A stretch of DNA of 64,000 nucleotides, taken from assembly GCF_000027225.1 (NCBI RefSeq), contig NC_013892.1, positions 806,001 through 870,000 of the forward strand, read 5' to 3'. This document shows, piece after piece, positions 33,553 to 43,142 of the stretch. Source of the DNA: Xenorhabdus bovienii SS-2004 (lineage in GTDB: Bacteria; Pseudomonadota; Gammaproteobacteria; Enterobacterales; Enterobacteriaceae). The notes beneath the pieces are model-generated. The model was given only the letters and a program-made list of their open reading frames with translations, did not search any database and was not told the DNA's origin. The number at the start of each line of letters is the position of its first letter. The stretch's first letter is position 1. The position numbers were made by a program, and so were the translations under genes.

Positions 33553-33701
33553 GATTTAACCTCTTGTAAAAAAAGTCATTTTATTATGTAAACTGGAAAT
33601 AAATAAACTCTAATTAACAATAATTTTTGGGAATTGATAGAGCAGACAAAAAAAACGCCGTATGATATGCGGCCTTTAACAAAAAATTGAAGTGAATAAC
33701 G

Positions 33702-35465
33702 ATGACGCAAACCTATATCCCCGGCAAAGACGCCGCGTTGGAAGATTCCATTAACCACTTCCAATCCAAGCTGGCATCTTTTGGTTTTAATATCGAAGAA
33801 GCCTCATGGCTGAATCCCGTACCCAATGTCTGGTCGGTACATATCCGTGATCGCGACTGCCCACTGTGCTTTACCAATGGCAAAGGAGCCAGCAAAAAAG
33901 CAGCATTGGCCTCTGCATTAGGGGAATATTTTGAGCGTCTGTCGACAAACTATTTTTTCGCTGATTTTTACCTTGGGAATACCGTTGCTAACGGGGAATT
34001 TGTCCATTATCCAAACGAAAAATGGTTTCCATTGCCAGAAGATGACTCCCTGCCAGAGGGCATTTTAGACGAGCGCCTTCACCATTTCTATAACCCTGAC
34101 AACGAACTCTGTGCCAGTCAATTGATTGATTTTCAATCCGGCAATGAAGAACGCGGGATCTGTGCTCTGCCTTTCACTCGCCAATCCGATAATCAAACCG
34201 TTTATATTCCGATGAATATTATCGGCAACCTGTATGTCTCAAACGGCATGTCCGCAGGCAATACCATGAACGAAGCCCGCGTTCAGGGGTTATCAGAAGT
34301 GTTTGAGCGCTATGTAAAAAACCGCATTATTGCAGAATGCATCAGCCTGCCTGAAATCCCAGAAAGCGTAATGAATCGCTATCCTGGCGTAGTTGAATCC
34401 GTCAACAAATTGCAGGCAGAAGGCTTCCCACTTTATTGCTACGATGCCTCACTGGGTGGTCAATTTCCGGTAATTTGCGTTGTGCTGTTCAATCCGAATA
34501 ATGGCACTTGCTTTGCCTCTTTTGGCGCTCATCCTGATTTTGGTGTTGCGCTGGAACGTACCGTAACCGAGCTTCTGCAAGGCCGCAGCTTAAAGGATCT
34601 GGATGTCTTTACGCCACCAAGCTTCGATGATGAAGAAGTGTCTGAACATACCAATCTGGAAACTCACTTCATCGATTCAAGCGGTGCAATTAGCTGGGAT
34701 CTGTTCAAACAGGATGCCGACTATACATTTGCTGATTGGAGTTTCAAAGGCACTACAGAAGAAGAATTTGCCACACTGATGGGGATCTTCAATACGCTGG
34801 ATGCTGAAGCTTATATTGCTGATTACGAACATCTGAACGTTTATGCCTGCCGTATTCTGGTGCCTGGCATGTCAGATATTTATCCGGTTGAAGATTTGCA
34901 CATTGCCAATAATACAATGGGAACTCATCTGCGTGATACTATTCTGGCGTTACCAAATAGCCAATGGCAACCAGCAGAATATCTTGCTTTCCTTGAACAA
35001 TTGGATGACGAAGGGCTGGATGATTTCACCCGTGTCCGTGAATTACTGGGGATCGCCGCAGGTAAAGACAACGGCTGGAGTAACCTGCGCATTGGTGAAT
35101 TGAAATCCATGCTGGCATTGGCTGGCAACGATCTGGAACAAGCGCTGATCTGGGTTGAGTGGACACAGGACTTCAATGCTTCGGTCTTCACCGCCGAACG
35201 AGCCAATTATTATCGCTGTTTGCAAACACTGCTGCTATTGACCCAAGAAGAAGATCGTGACCCAAGCCAATACCATCAGGCTTTTGTCAAAATGTACGGT
35301 CAGGAAACAGTCGATGCTGCTTCCGCCGCCATTGACGGCAAAAACGGCTTCTACGGCCTATGGTCTGTAGATTCAGAGCTAAAAACATTGCCAGCACATC
35401 AGGCATTACTCAATGCTTATGAAAAACTGCAAAAAGCCAAACGCGAGTTTTGGTCAAATAAATAA
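33702..35465 (+). CDS. ycaO: YcaO protein (RimO-associated, YcaO ATP-binding family)
   Basis: A 587-residue full-length orthologue of E. coli YcaO. The YcaO domain occupies about residues 60-390 (GKGASKKAALASALGEYFERL, ARVQGLSEVFERYVKNRI), with a TPR-like C-terminal region. YcaO domains use ATP to activate amide backbones; the E. coli protein assists RimO in beta-methylthiolation of ribosomal protein S12. It stands alone next to focA as in E. coli, with no toxin- or bacteriocin-type precursor gene nearby, so a role in thiazole/oxazole peptide synthesis is unlikely. It diverges from ansB. Confidence 0.95.
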   Translation: MTQTYIPGKDAALEDSINHFQSKLASFGFNIEEASWLNPVPNVWSVHIRDRDCPLCFTNGKGASKKAALASALGEYFERLSTNYFFADFYLGNTVANGEFVHYPNEKWFPLPEDDSLPEGILDERLHHFYNPDNELCASQLIDFQSGNEERGICALPFTRQSDNQTVYIPMNIIGNLYVSNGMSAGNTMNEARVQGLSEVFERYVKNRIIAECISLPEIPESVMNRYPGVVESVNKLQAEGFPLYCYDASLGGQFPVICVVLFNPNNGTCFASFGAHPDFGVALERTVTELLQGRSLKDLDVFTPPSFDDEEVSEHTNLETHFIDSSGAISWDLFKQDADYTFADWSFKGTTEEEFATLMGIFNTLDAEAYIADYEHLNVYACRILVPGMSDIYPVEDLHIANNTMGTHLRDTILALPNSQWQPAEYLAFLEQLDDEGLDDFTRVRELLGIAAGKDNGWSNLRIGELKSMLALAGNDLEQALIWVEWTQDFNASVFTAERANYYRCLQTLLLLTQEEDRDPSQYHQAFVKMYGQETVDAASAAIDGKNGFYGLWSVDSELKTLPAHQALLNAYEKLQKAKREFWSNK

Positions 35466-35497
35466 ACCGTTACATTAAAGTTTATTTATTATAGAAA

Positions 35498-35572
35498 GTA
35501 AAATTCAGGTTAAATTAAGTTTATTTAAAAATAACAAATAAATGACAATTTAACCTGTTATTTTACGTTTTT
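35498..35572 (+). terminator. ycaO terminator, long AT-rich inverted repeat
   Basis: GTAAAATTCAGGTTAAATT (35498-35516) pairs with AATTTAACCTGTTATTTTAC (35547-35566) apart from one bulge. Inside the loop TTTATTT pairs with AAATAAA, and GTTTTTAAT follows. It is a long extended hairpin 32 bases after the ycaO stop. Confidence 0.65.
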
Positions 35573-35703
35573 AATATTCTCAAAAATCTTTCATATAAAA
35601 TATTGTTATAAATTTTAAAAAATATTTTTTCATTATAAATCAATACATTAAGATATAATAGTCGCATTTAGCCCCCCATAATCCCCCAGACTTTCTGCGT
35701 AAT

Positions 35704-35717
35704 ATGATCCATATCAA
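35704..35717. promoter_or_regulatory. FNR-type site upstream of focA-pflB
   Basis: ATGAT-CCAT-ATCAA differs from the FNR consensus TTGAT-N4-ATCAA at one base. It lies 71 bases before the focA start. In E. coli the focA-pfl promoters are activated by FNR and ArcA anaerobically, so a functional site is expected here. Confidence 0.7.
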
Positions 35718-35787
35718 ATTTAGGTCAATGATCGTTTGTTACTATCATTACGTGCTAAAATTAATTAAGGATAAAGAGAGTGTTAGT

Positions 35788-36645
35788 ATGAAAACTGACA
35801 ACCCTTTTAATTTATTTCCACCTGCTGTAATGGCACAAATCGCTGATGATAGTGGTGTATATAAAGTTAATAAACATCCCGCAGTGACTTATTTATCGGC
35901 AATCATGGCAGGTGTGTTTATTTCCATTGCTTTTGTCTTTTATATTACAGCTACCACAGGAACATCTTCCATTCCTTATGGATTAGCAAAATTAACTGGC
36001 GGGATTTGCTTTTCTCTTGGTTTAATGCTGGTGGTTATATTTGGTGCCGATCTTTTCACCTCCACAGTATTGACTATAGTTTCAAAAGCCACAGGCCGTA
36101 TTACCTGGTCACAAATGCTCAAAAATTGGATTAACGTTTATATCGGTAATCTGATTGGCGCACTATTTTTTGTCATTTTAATGTGGCAATCAGGCCAATA
36201 TGCAGTCGCTAATGGTTTCTGGGGGCTGAACGTATTACAGACTGCCGATCATAAAATGCACCACACCTTTATTGAAGCACTATGTTTAGGTATTTTGGCC
36301 AATCTGATGGTATGCCTTGCGGTCTGGATGAGCTATGCCGGGCGCAGCCTGATCGATAAATTGTTTGCTTTGATCCTGCCAGTTGCCATGTTTGTCGCCA
36401 GTGGCTTTGAACACAGTATTGCCAATATGTTTTTAATTCCGTTCGGGATCATTATCAAAAATTTTGCCCCAACTGAATTCTGGGCAAAAGTGGGAGCCAC
36501 TCCCGAACAATTTCCTCAACTCACTGTTTCACACTTTATTACTGATAATCTTATCCCTGTAACGATAGGTAATATTATTGGCGGTGCGATATTGGTTGGG
36601 TTGATTTATTGGTTCATGTATTTACGGGGCGGCCAAAAATATTAA
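35788..36645 (+). CDS. focA: Formate channel FocA
   Basis: A 285-residue six-helix membrane channel of the FNT family that exports and imports formate made by PflB. The start at 35788 (MKTDNPFNLFPPAV) matches the E. coli start and has AAAGAGAG upstream; a longer frame from 35704 overlaps the FNR-type site and is rejected. FADLFTS-type and KNWINVYIGNLIGALF segments and the central LQTADHKMHHTFIEA, with the gating histidine region, are conserved. It is cotranscribed with pflB 54 bases downstream. Confidence 0.97.
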   Translation: MKTDNPFNLFPPAVMAQIADDSGVYKVNKHPAVTYLSAIMAGVFISIAFVFYITATTGTSSIPYGLAKLTGGICFSLGLMLVVIFGADLFTSTVLTIVSKATGRITWSQMLKNWINVYIGNLIGALFFVILMWQSGQYAVANGFWGLNVLQTADHKMHHTFIEALCLGILANLMVCLAVWMSYAGRSLIDKLFALILPVAMFVASGFEHSIANMFLIPFGIIIKNFAPTEFWAKVGATPEQFPQLTVSHFITDNLIPVTIGNIIGGAILVGLIYWFMYLRGGQKY

Positions 36646-36699
36646 TTCGCCTCCACGTCAGGTCTCTTAAAAGTTCCACTGTTAAAAGGTAGAAATATC

Positions 36700-38982
36700 A
36701 TGTCCGAGTTAAATGAAAAATTCTCTGTAGCATGGCAAGGCTTTAACGAGGGTAGCTGGCAAAATGAAGTTAACGTTCGTGACTTCATCCAGCAGAACTA
36801 TGCTCCGTATGAAGGTGATGAAACATTCCTTGCAGGCGCCACAAAAGCGACTGATATTTTGTGGGAAAAAGTCATGGAAGGTATCAAAATCGAAAACCGT
36901 ACTCATGCGCCGGTTGATTTTGACACTGATGTTGCGTCTACGATTATTTCTCATGATGCGGGTTATATTGCCAAAGACCTAGAACAAATCGTAGGCCTGC
37001 AAACCGAAGCGCCACTGAAACGTGCCATTATTCCATTTGGTGGAATCAAAATGGTTGAGAGTTCCTGTAAAGCTTACAACCGTGAACTAGACCCAAAACT
37101 GAAACAAATTTTTACTGACTATCGCAAAACCCACAATCAGGGAGTATTCGATGTTTATACACCTGATATCCTGAAATGCCGTAAATCCGGTGTACTAACA
37201 GGTTTGCCTGATGCCTATGGCCGTGGCCGCATCATCGGTGACTACCGCCGCGTTGCTCTGTACGGTATCGATTTCCTGCGTGATGAAAAATATGCTCAAT
37301 TCACATCATTACAGGAAAAACTGGAAAACGGTGAAGATCTGGAAGCTACTATCCGTCTGCGTGAAGAAATTGCTGAACAGCACCGCGCTCTTAGTCAGAT
37401 TAAAGAAATGGCAGCTAAATATGGCTGTGATATTTCCTATCCGGCGATCACAGCGAAAGAAGCCGTGCAATGGACTTACTTCGCTTATTTGGCAGCGGTT
37501 AAATCGCAAAATGGTGCAGCGATGTCTTTCGGTCGTGTGTCCAGCTTCCTGGATATCTACATCGAACGCGATCTGCAAGCAGGCAGACTGACAGAACAAG
37601 AAGCTCAAGAACTGATTGACCATCTGGTCATGAAACTGCGCATGGTTCGTTTCTTGCGTACTCCAGAATACGACGAGTTATTTTCTGGCGATCCCATCTG
37701 GGCAACAGAATCACTGGCAGGCATGAGCTTGGACGGCCGTACTCTCGTTACCAAAAACAGTTTCCGTTTCCTAAACACACTTTATACTATGGGGCCATCC
37801 CCAGAGCCTAACATGACCATCCTGTGGTCTGAAAAACTACCAATCAACTTCAAAAAATTCGCAGCGAAAGTGTCTATCGATACCTCATCCCTGCAATATG
37901 AAAACGATGATCTGATGCGCCCTGATTTCAACAGCGATGACTATGCTATCGCATGTTGTGTCAGCCCAATGATTGTTGGTAAGCAAATGCAATTCTTCGG
38001 CGCACGTGCCAATCTGGCAAAAACCATGCTGTATGCAATCAACGGCGGTGTGGATGAAAAAATGAAAATACAGGTTGGCCCGAAAGAAGAGCCAATGAGA
38101 GACGAAGTGCTGGATTATGACAAAGTCATGGCTCGCATGGATCATTTCATGGATTGGCTGGCAAAACAGTATGTCACTGCTTTAAATATCATTCACTATA
38201 TGCATGACAGATACAGCTATGAAGCAGCACTGATGGCGCTGCATGACCGTGATGTTTACCGTACCATGGCATGTGGTATCGCGGGTCTTTCCGTAGCGGC
38301 CGACTCACTGTCTGCAATCAAGTATGCGAAAGTTTCTCCAATCCGTGATGAAGATGGTTTGGCAACTGATTTCAATATTGAGGGCGAATATCCACAATTC
38401 GGAAATAATGATCCGCGTGTCGATGATATCGCCTGTGATCTGGTTGAACGCTTTATGAAGAAAATTCAAAAGCTACAAACCTATCGCAACGCAGTACCAA
38501 CCCAGTCTGTACTGACCATTACTTCTAACGTGGTTTATGGCAAGAAAACCGGTAACACTCCTGATGGACGTCGTGCTGGTGCACCATTCGGCCCTGGAGC
38601 TAACCCAATGCACGGGCGTGATCAAAAAGGTGCGGTTGCCTCACTGACTTCTGTTGCCAAACTGCCATTTGCCTATGCGAAAGATGGGGTTTCCTATACT
38701 TTCTCTATCGTGCCTAATGCACTGGGTAAAGACGATGAGGTACGCAAGGCGAATCTGGCTGGTCTGATGGATGGTTATTTCCATCACGAAGCGGATATTG
38801 AAGGAGGCCAGCACCTGAACGTCAACGTAATGAACCGTGAAATGCTACTAGATGCAATGGAAAATCCGGAGAAATATCCTCAATTGACTATTCGTGTATC
38901 TGGTTACGCCGTGCGGTTCAATTCGCTGACTAAAGAACAACAGCGAGATGTCATCACTCGTACATTTACCCAGACGATATGA
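36700..38982 (+). CDS. pflB: Formate acetyltransferase (pyruvate formate-lyase)
   Basis: A 760-residue glycyl-radical enzyme that splits pyruvate with CoA into acetyl-CoA and formate in anaerobic metabolism. The two active-site cysteines are adjacent in [10 protein letters not shown], and the radical glycine is Gly735 in RVSGYAVRF near the C-terminus. The length is identical to E. coli PflB. AAAGGTAG precedes the ATG. It is the second gene of focA-pflB, and its activase gene pflA follows after a terminator. Confidence 0.99.
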   Translation: MSELNEKFSVAWQGFNEGSWQNEVNVRDFIQQNYAPYEGDETFLAGATKATDILWEKVMEGIKIENRTHAPVDFDTDVASTIISHDAGYIAKDLEQIVGLQTEAPLKRAIIPFGGIKMVESSCKAYNRELDPKLKQIFTDYRKTHNQGVFDVYTPDILKCRKSGVLTGLPDAYGRGRIIGDYRRVALYGIDFLRDEKYAQFTSLQEKLENGEDLEATIRLREEIAEQHRALSQIKEMAAKYGCDISYPAITAKEAVQWTYFAYLAAVKSQNGAAMSFGRVSSFLDIYIERDLQAGRLTEQEAQELIDHLVMKLRMVRFLRTPEYDELFSGDPIWATESLAGMSLDGRTLVTKNSFRFLNTLYTMGPSPEPNMTILWSEKLPINFKKFAAKVSIDTSSLQYENDDLMRPDFNSDDYAIACCVSPMIVGKQMQFFGARANLAKTMLYAINGGVDEKMKIQVGPKEEPMRDEVLDYDKVMARMDHFMDWLAKQYVTALNIIHYMHDRYSYEAALMALHDRDVYRTMACGIAGLSVAADSLSAIKYAKVSPIRDEDGLATDFNIEGEYPQFGNNDPRVDDIACDLVERFMKKIQKLQTYRNAVPTQSVLTITSNVVYGKKTGNTPDGRRAGAPFGPGANPMHGRDQKGAVASLTSVAKLPFAYAKDGVSYTFSIVPNALGKDDEVRKANLAGLMDGYFHHEADIEGGQHLNVNVMNREMLLDAMENPEKYPQLTIRVSGYAVRFNSLTKEQQRDVITRTFTQTI

Positions 38983-39045
38983 TTAAGAAAAATAGCATTG
39001 TCCAAAAGTGTCATTATTCTCTATTGAAATAAAATGACATAGACT

Positions 39046-39073
39046 AAAGGCCCCTTCACAATTGGGGCCTTTA
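39046..39073 (+). terminator. pflB terminator
   Basis: AAAGGCCCC (39046-39054), loop TTCACAATT, GGGGCCTTT (39064-39072) followed by ATTATT. It separates focA-pflB from pflA; partial read-through would explain lower pflA expression. Confidence 0.85.
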
Positions 39074-39104
39074 TTATCCTGTCAGTTTTTGGAGAAACGC
39101 TTTC

Positions 39105-39845
39105 ATGTCTGTACTTGGTCACATCCACTCTTTTGAATCTTGCGGAACCGTTGATGGCCCAGGTATCCGTTTTATCGTGTTTTTCCAGGGCTGCCTGATG
39201 CGTTGCCTTTATTGCCATAACCGCGACACGTGGAATACCCACGGTGGTACAACAGTCACTGTTGAAGAGCTTATAAAAGAAGCGACAACTTACCGTCATT
39301 TTATGAATGCCTCTGGTGGGGGCGTTACCGCTTCTGGTGGAGAAGCCATCCTTCAGGCTGAATTTGTCCGCGACTGGTTCAGAGCCTGTCATGCAGAAAA
39401 TATTCACACCTGCTTAGATACCAATGGCTTTGTTCGTCGTTATGATCTCATCATTGACGAACTGCTGGACGATACTGATCTGGTTATGTTGGATTTAAAA
39501 CAGCTTGATGATGAAATTCACCAAAAATTAATCGGTGTTTCCAATCATCGCACACTCGAATTTGCCCACTATCTGGCAAAACTCAATCAAAAGACCTGGA
39601 TTCGCTATGTCGTGGTTCCGGGGTGGTCAGACGATGATAAATCTATCCATATGCTTGGTGAATTTACTAAGGATATGAAGAACATTGAAAAAATTGAATT
39701 ATTACCTTATCACGAACTTGGCAAACATAAATGGATTGCTATGGGAGAAGAGTATAAATTGGAAGGAGTAAAGCCTCCTTCAAAAGAAACAATGGAACGA
39801 GTAAAAGAAATCTTAGTTAGTTATGGACACCATGTCATCTATTAA
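39105..39845 (+). CDS. pflA: Pyruvate formate-lyase activating enzyme
   Basis: A 246-residue radical-SAM enzyme that installs the glycyl radical on PflB. The [4Fe-4S]-binding CxxxCxxC motif is [13 protein letters not shown] with Cys30, Cys34 and Cys37, and the SAM-contact GGE motif is [21 protein letters not shown] precedes the ATG. It is the last gene of the segment shared with E. coli; beyond its terminator the sequence turns into insertion-element debris. Confidence 0.98.
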   Translation: MSVLGHIHSFESCGTVDGPGIRFIVFFQGCLMRCLYCHNRDTWNTHGGTTVTVEELIKEATTYRHFMNASGGGVTASGGEAILQAEFVRDWFRACHAENIHTCLDTNGFVRRYDLIIDELLDDTDLVMLDLKQLDDEIHQKLIGVSNHRTLEFAHYLAKLNQKTWIRYVVVPGWSDDDKSIHMLGEFTKDMKNIEKIELLPYHELGKHKWIAMGEEYKLEGVKPPSKETMERVKEILVSYGHHVIY

Positions 39846-39874
39846 GCTCCCTTCCTATTTTTTTCATTTAATAT

Positions 39875-39909
39875 AACCTGACTAAAAATTTAATTTCAGT
39901 CAGGTTTTT
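39875..39909 (+). terminator. pflA terminator
   Basis: AACCTGACT (39875-39883) and AGTCAGGTT (39898-39906) with a 14-base loop, followed by TTTCT. It ends 10 bases before the IS30-type element. Confidence 0.85.
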
Positions 39910-39918
39910 CTAAAAAAT

Positions 39919-41001
39919 CTTGGATTCACATATTAAGCGCAACACCGTAATGGACGAAGTAAATGAGTGGGTATTCCTTTAAATAACTCATTCGGTGTTT
40001 TGTCATCTCGTGTTTTACGGGGACGATTATTTAATCGGTTTGCCACAAGGTTAATCTCCCGCTCTGACACCTTATTAAAATCAGTTCCTTTTGGGAAGTA
40101 ATCTCTGATTAATCCATTCGTGTTCTCATTTATCCCTCTTTCCCAGGGGGAATACGGGTGAGCAAAATAAATTTTTGTCTCTAAATTTTTACTGATCAGT
40201 TCGTGTTCGGCAAACTCGAGGCCGTTATCAAAGGTCATTGTTTTAATTTTATGTTTTATCAGTGATAAATGTCTTGTTGCCGCTTTTGCGACCCCTTCTG
40301 CTGTTTTATTTTCAAGTTTAATTATGATAGTAAATAACGATTTTCGTTCAATTAATGTCAATAATGCACTTTTATGATCTTTACCCACGAGAGTATCTCC
40401 TTCCCAATCACCAATACGCTGCTTTTTATCAACAAGTTTGGGGCGCTTATCAATACTGACTCTGTTTTTAATTTTGCCTCTGCGCTTATAACTTCCATAG
40501 CGTTTACGATACGGTTTTTTCGCAATCCTAAGATGTAGCCATAAATTATCACCATTAAGTTTATCCTTATAAATCAATCGATAAACTGTTTTATGATGCA
40601 AAGATATTATATTTTCCCTTTTGAGATAACCGACTGTTTGTTCAGGATTTAAATCTTGCTAAATTAACTGTTTGATCCACATTTCTATCTCTGGTTTCAC
40701 TTTTATTGCTTTTGTAGCACACTGTCGGCGCGCTACGGCCTTAAGCTGAGTTTGTTCAGGCGTATATTTCTTTGCCTCCCGATTTCATCTCAATTCCCGG
40801 CTAATCGTTGATGGGTTTCGATTGAGTGACTTTGAAATCTCCCGTTGTGAAAAACCGGCTTCTTTCAGGCTGAAAATCTGATATCTTTCTGTTTCGGTCA
40901 GTTGTTTATAGGCCATCGCGCATTTTCCTTTGGCGAGAAAGATGCCTACTATAGCAACTGACTGCCTTTCTTAGAAATTGCACTTATTATGCGAATCCAA
41001 G
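39919..41001 (-). mobile_element. IS30-family insertion sequence, inactive
   Basis: About 1.08 kb bounded by imperfect terminal inverted repeats of 23 bases. The left end reads TTGGATTCACATATTAAGCG and the right end, on the other strand, TTGGATTCGCATAATAAGTG; they differ at three positions. It encloses one transposase frame on the minus strand carrying two nonsense codons. I could not identify a clear target duplication (flanks AAT and TTA). Confidence 0.85.
39933..40916 (-). pseudogene. IS30-family transposase, broken by two nonsense codons
   Basis: One continuous frame of 328 codons from the ATG at 40916 (MAYKQLTETERYQIFSLKEA, a helix-turn-helix with REISKSLNRNPSTISREL) to the stop at 39933. 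It is interrupted in frame by TGA at 40787-40785 (codon 44) and TAG at 40661-40659 (codon 86). The DDE residues appear in GDWEGDTLVG, MTFDNGLEFAEHE and WERGINENTNGLIRDYFPKG. Because the frame is otherwise open, the inactivation is recent. Confidence 0.9.
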
Positions 41002-41014
41002 TTATCTTAATACA

Positions 41015-41146
41015 TTATCTCCTGCAGAGATGTTTTACCGTTTGGTTGCATAAATAATAGACAGAACTACCTTCATTCAAACTTTCTTTATTAATGCGAC
41101 AGAACCAGCGCAGTTCCTGTTCCCAAGCGTTAGTAGGTAAGTGCAT
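41015..41146 (-). CDS. Possible small protein (43 residues), unrecognised
   Basis: A 43-residue frame (MHLPTNAWEQELRWFCRINK...) with a good ribosome-binding site, GGGAGAGGTGTTCA, before its ATG at 41146. I do not recognise it. Part of it (WFCRIN) is encoded by one copy of the 17-base inverted repeat at 41091-41107, so it could be a chance frame created at an insertion-element end. The frame is open a further 13 codons upstream of the ATG. Confidence 0.3.
   Translation of the reverse strand: MHLPTNAWEQELRWFCRINKESLNEGSSVYYLCNQTVKHLCRR
41091..41107. repeat. 17-base inverted repeat, left copy
   Basis: TTAATGCGACAGAACCA is the exact reverse complement of 41764-41780. The motif TGGTTCTGTCGCATTAA resembles IS6-family ends (GGTTCTGT-type). 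In this orientation an element would extend to the left of this copy. Confidence 0.6.
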
Positions 41147-41253
41147 TGAACACCTCTCCCTCTTTTCAGGAAAAAATGTCAGGGGTTATCATGCCACAAT
41201 GGGGCGTACGGCTGTAATACGTGGCAGTGCTAATGCGCTGATCCTGATATTAT

Positions 41254-41466
41254 TTATTTTTTACCCATGCATTGTTTATATTCAATATCCATACATCTTG
41301 CATATAGCCAAGATTTGAAAATGGATGGCCGGCATATGTTTTGAGCCTGTATGTTGCATTGAGGATTTGGGTATGGATCATTTTGATATAAGCTTTCAGC
41401 GAAGCTAATATTAGCTAACGCAAAAGTCGATATACAAAGCAATATGATATAAGATAATCTTTTCAT
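41254..41466 (-). CDS. Small secreted protein with four cysteines, unrecognised
   Basis: A 70-residue protein starting at the ATG at 41466 (MKRLSYIILLCISTFALANI), with GGGAG eight bases upstream, which fixes the start against a longer frame. Residues 1-23 form a typical Sec signal peptide ending ISFA. The mature 47 residues contain four cysteines in two spaced pairs (PQCNIQAQNIC and ARCMDIEYKQC), consistent with two disulfides in the periplasm or outside. No family is recognised. The base composition is AT-rich, and it lies alone between insertion-sequence remnants. Confidence 0.6.
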   Translation of the reverse strand: MKRLSYIILLCISTFALANISFAESLYQNDPYPNPQCNIQAQNICRPSIFKSWLYARCMDIEYKQCMGKK

Positions 41467-41543
41467 TTTTAAATCTCCCACATTTAATACGCTTAATTCA
41501 TTAATATGTGAATACAAGAAATATTTTTTAGGGTGTGTTAACA

Positions 41544-41699
41544 CTAAATTATGAGATAAATAAATACGATAGTTAGAAATTCCTTAAACATTAAGTCCAG
41601 TTTTTCGACGTGTGTGAAAATCCTCCTGAATCCTTTTAGTATGTGAAAAAGACGTTCGACTTCATTACGGCGTTTATAGAGCTACCTATCATAGCCCCA
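41544..41699 (-). pseudogene. IS5-family transposase, C-terminal fragment
   Basis: The minus strand reads YDR*LYKRRNEVERLFHILK, then GFRRIFTHVEKLDLMFKEF and a stop. This is the typical C-terminus of IS5/IS427-group DDE transposases, where the catalytic glutamate lies in RNEVERLF. An in-frame TAG interrupts it, and upstream sequence is missing. The end GGGTGTGTTAACAC at 41531-41544 may be the element terminus. Confidence 0.7.
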
Positions 41700-41763
41700 T
41701 GAGGCATAAAGGGGAATAAATAAATCTTTATGAAAAATAAGAAACTATCCCAATGGGATTTTA

Positions 41764-41780
41764 TGGTTCTGTCGCATTAA
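41764..41780. repeat. 17-base inverted repeat, right copy
   Basis: TGGTTCTGTCGCATTAA, the exact inverted partner of 41091-41107, 656 bases away. Between the two copies lie the secreted Cys protein and the IS5 fragment. Confidence 0.6.
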
Positions 41781-41851
41781 GCGGTCATCAGGTAAGCTCC
41801 CCTGTTTTTGAGCGAGTCCAGAGCGATGCCCCTTATCCGAAATGTAGTGGT

Positions 41852-42539
41852 CAAGAGATATCGGACATCTTTTTAGCCTCTTCCCAACCTCTTTCGTATT
41901 CAACCGGTGACATCCCATCCCGCCATTAAAGCGATGGGGACGTTGGTGATTGTAATAGCTACCCAGATATTAGGGAATTATCATCGCAGTTGCCTCTTCG
42001 ACTCATGCTTTGGATAACCTTATTTCGCCAGAGTAACCGGTGAAACTTTTTGCTGCTGTATTGACTTCCTTGATCTGAGTGAAAAATCAGTCGGCCTTCA
42101 ATATGACGCGTTTCCAGCGCATTGTTCAGTGCCCGACATACCAACTCAGCATCCGCATTCCTACCACGCGACGGGAAAATAAATCGATCACCACGGCAAG
42201 ATAGCGCCAGCACTCTTTTGTGCAGATGGATGTAATATCACCGGATCACTGGATGTTCGGGCACTCCGGTGTAAAATGCTGCCGCAAAAGATGGGGAGAA
42301 GTGGCGTGTTCTTCGCCTGCCGGACGGTAACGATGAGCGCCCTGCTGACAACTTTGCAGACCGCATTCCTGCATTAACCGTCTGGCCTTCCAGCGCCCAA
42401 CGGGTTGGCCTTCATTCGTGAGCCAATGGCTCAACGTGCGACTGCCTAGCCTCAGAGCGGCTTTACTACCATCACTGGCGCTACCGGAATGAGGATCTCG
42501 AAGAGAGGAGCACGTTTGGTGATAGCGAAATATGCTCAA
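41852..42539 (-). pseudogene. IS3-family OrfB transposase, multiply broken
   Basis: The minus strand carries [60 protein letters not shown] and, in a third frame, YYNHQRPHRF and SPVEYERGWEEAKKMSDIS. These are the blocks of an IS3-family integrase-like transposase in order. Damage includes a TGA at 42248-42246, a frameshift near 42180-42200, an internal deletion near 41965 that joins DDNS to YLGSYYNHQ, and a frameshift near 41925. The 5' part (OrfA and the OrfB N-terminus) is missing. Confidence 0.85.
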
Positions 42540-42645
42540 AAAAACACCCTAAATTAAATGTACAATGTTTTCCCATATCCAAACCAATCCCTTATTTGTT
42601 TAAAAAACATACTTAGCGTACGTTTTCGTACGGTTGGGCTTCATA

Positions 42646-42768
42646 CCCCATAAAGGGAAGGCAAAAATGTTGGCTTTAGGCGCTGCGATGTGTAAGTTAA
42701 TTCATTTGTGCTATGGATTATTAAATACGCAGCAATCATATGATGAAAACTATGCTATTAGAACTTAA
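42646..42768 (+). pseudogene. IS110-type transposase, C-terminal fragment
   Basis: The plus strand reads PHKGKAKMLALGAAMCKLIH, then LCYGLLNTQQSYDENYAIRT and a stop. This matches the usual C-terminal tail of IS110-family transposases (KGKAKM-ALGAAMRKL-H-CYGVL). Nothing of the catalytic part is present. Confidence 0.55.
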
Positions 42769-42852
42769 CCATCAAGACAGTAACTTATTAGTCGAATCTG
42801 CCCTTTAAATATGTGCATAGTTTAATCATTTATAACAAAAAGAGAAATTGAT

Positions 42853-43142
42853 ATGTCAGAAACAAAAAATTATACTGACTTGGTGCGAAAGGAATTTAAT
42901 TAAGTTGCTCCTATTTACTGGAATAATAATGATTATTTAAAAAAGTTAATTGAGCATAAAGATTTTTCTTTTTTATTTCTTATTCATTCTAAATTAGCTT
43001 TAAAGGGTTGGTTTTTTGATAAATTTCAGCTCAATTCAACTGTAATATTAGCAGTAACTTTAACAATAGCATGCTTCTTACAGTAAATGTGACTGTCGGT
43101 CTATTTTTCTTGGTAGTCTTTTCATTATCGTTATTTTTATAT
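42853..43142 (+). pseudogene. Small membrane-protein gene, broken and interrupted by IS630
   Basis: The ATG at 42853, preceded by AAAGAGAAATTGAT, opens MSETKNYTDLVRKEFN. A TAA follows at codon 17 (42901-42903), and the same frame continues VAPIYWNNNDYLKKLIEHKD with a hydrophobic segment (about 43041-43083). After an apparent frameshift near 43080 a second hydrophobic segment, VGLFFLVVFSLSLFLYI, runs into the IS630 end. It therefore looks like a protein of about 95 residues with two C-terminal membrane segments. I do not recognise the family. Its 3' end would have lain just before the carbamoyltransferase-like gene at 44280. Confidence 0.55.

Noticed and set aside
33553..33701. FNR site for ansB
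   Set aside because: Only one half-site-like TTGAT is present and no partner at the right spacing.
33702..35465. ycaO as part of a thiazole/oxazole-modified peptide cluster
   Set aside because: Full-length orthologue of the E. coli housekeeping YcaO beside focA; no precursor peptide, dehydrogenase or exporter gene nearby.
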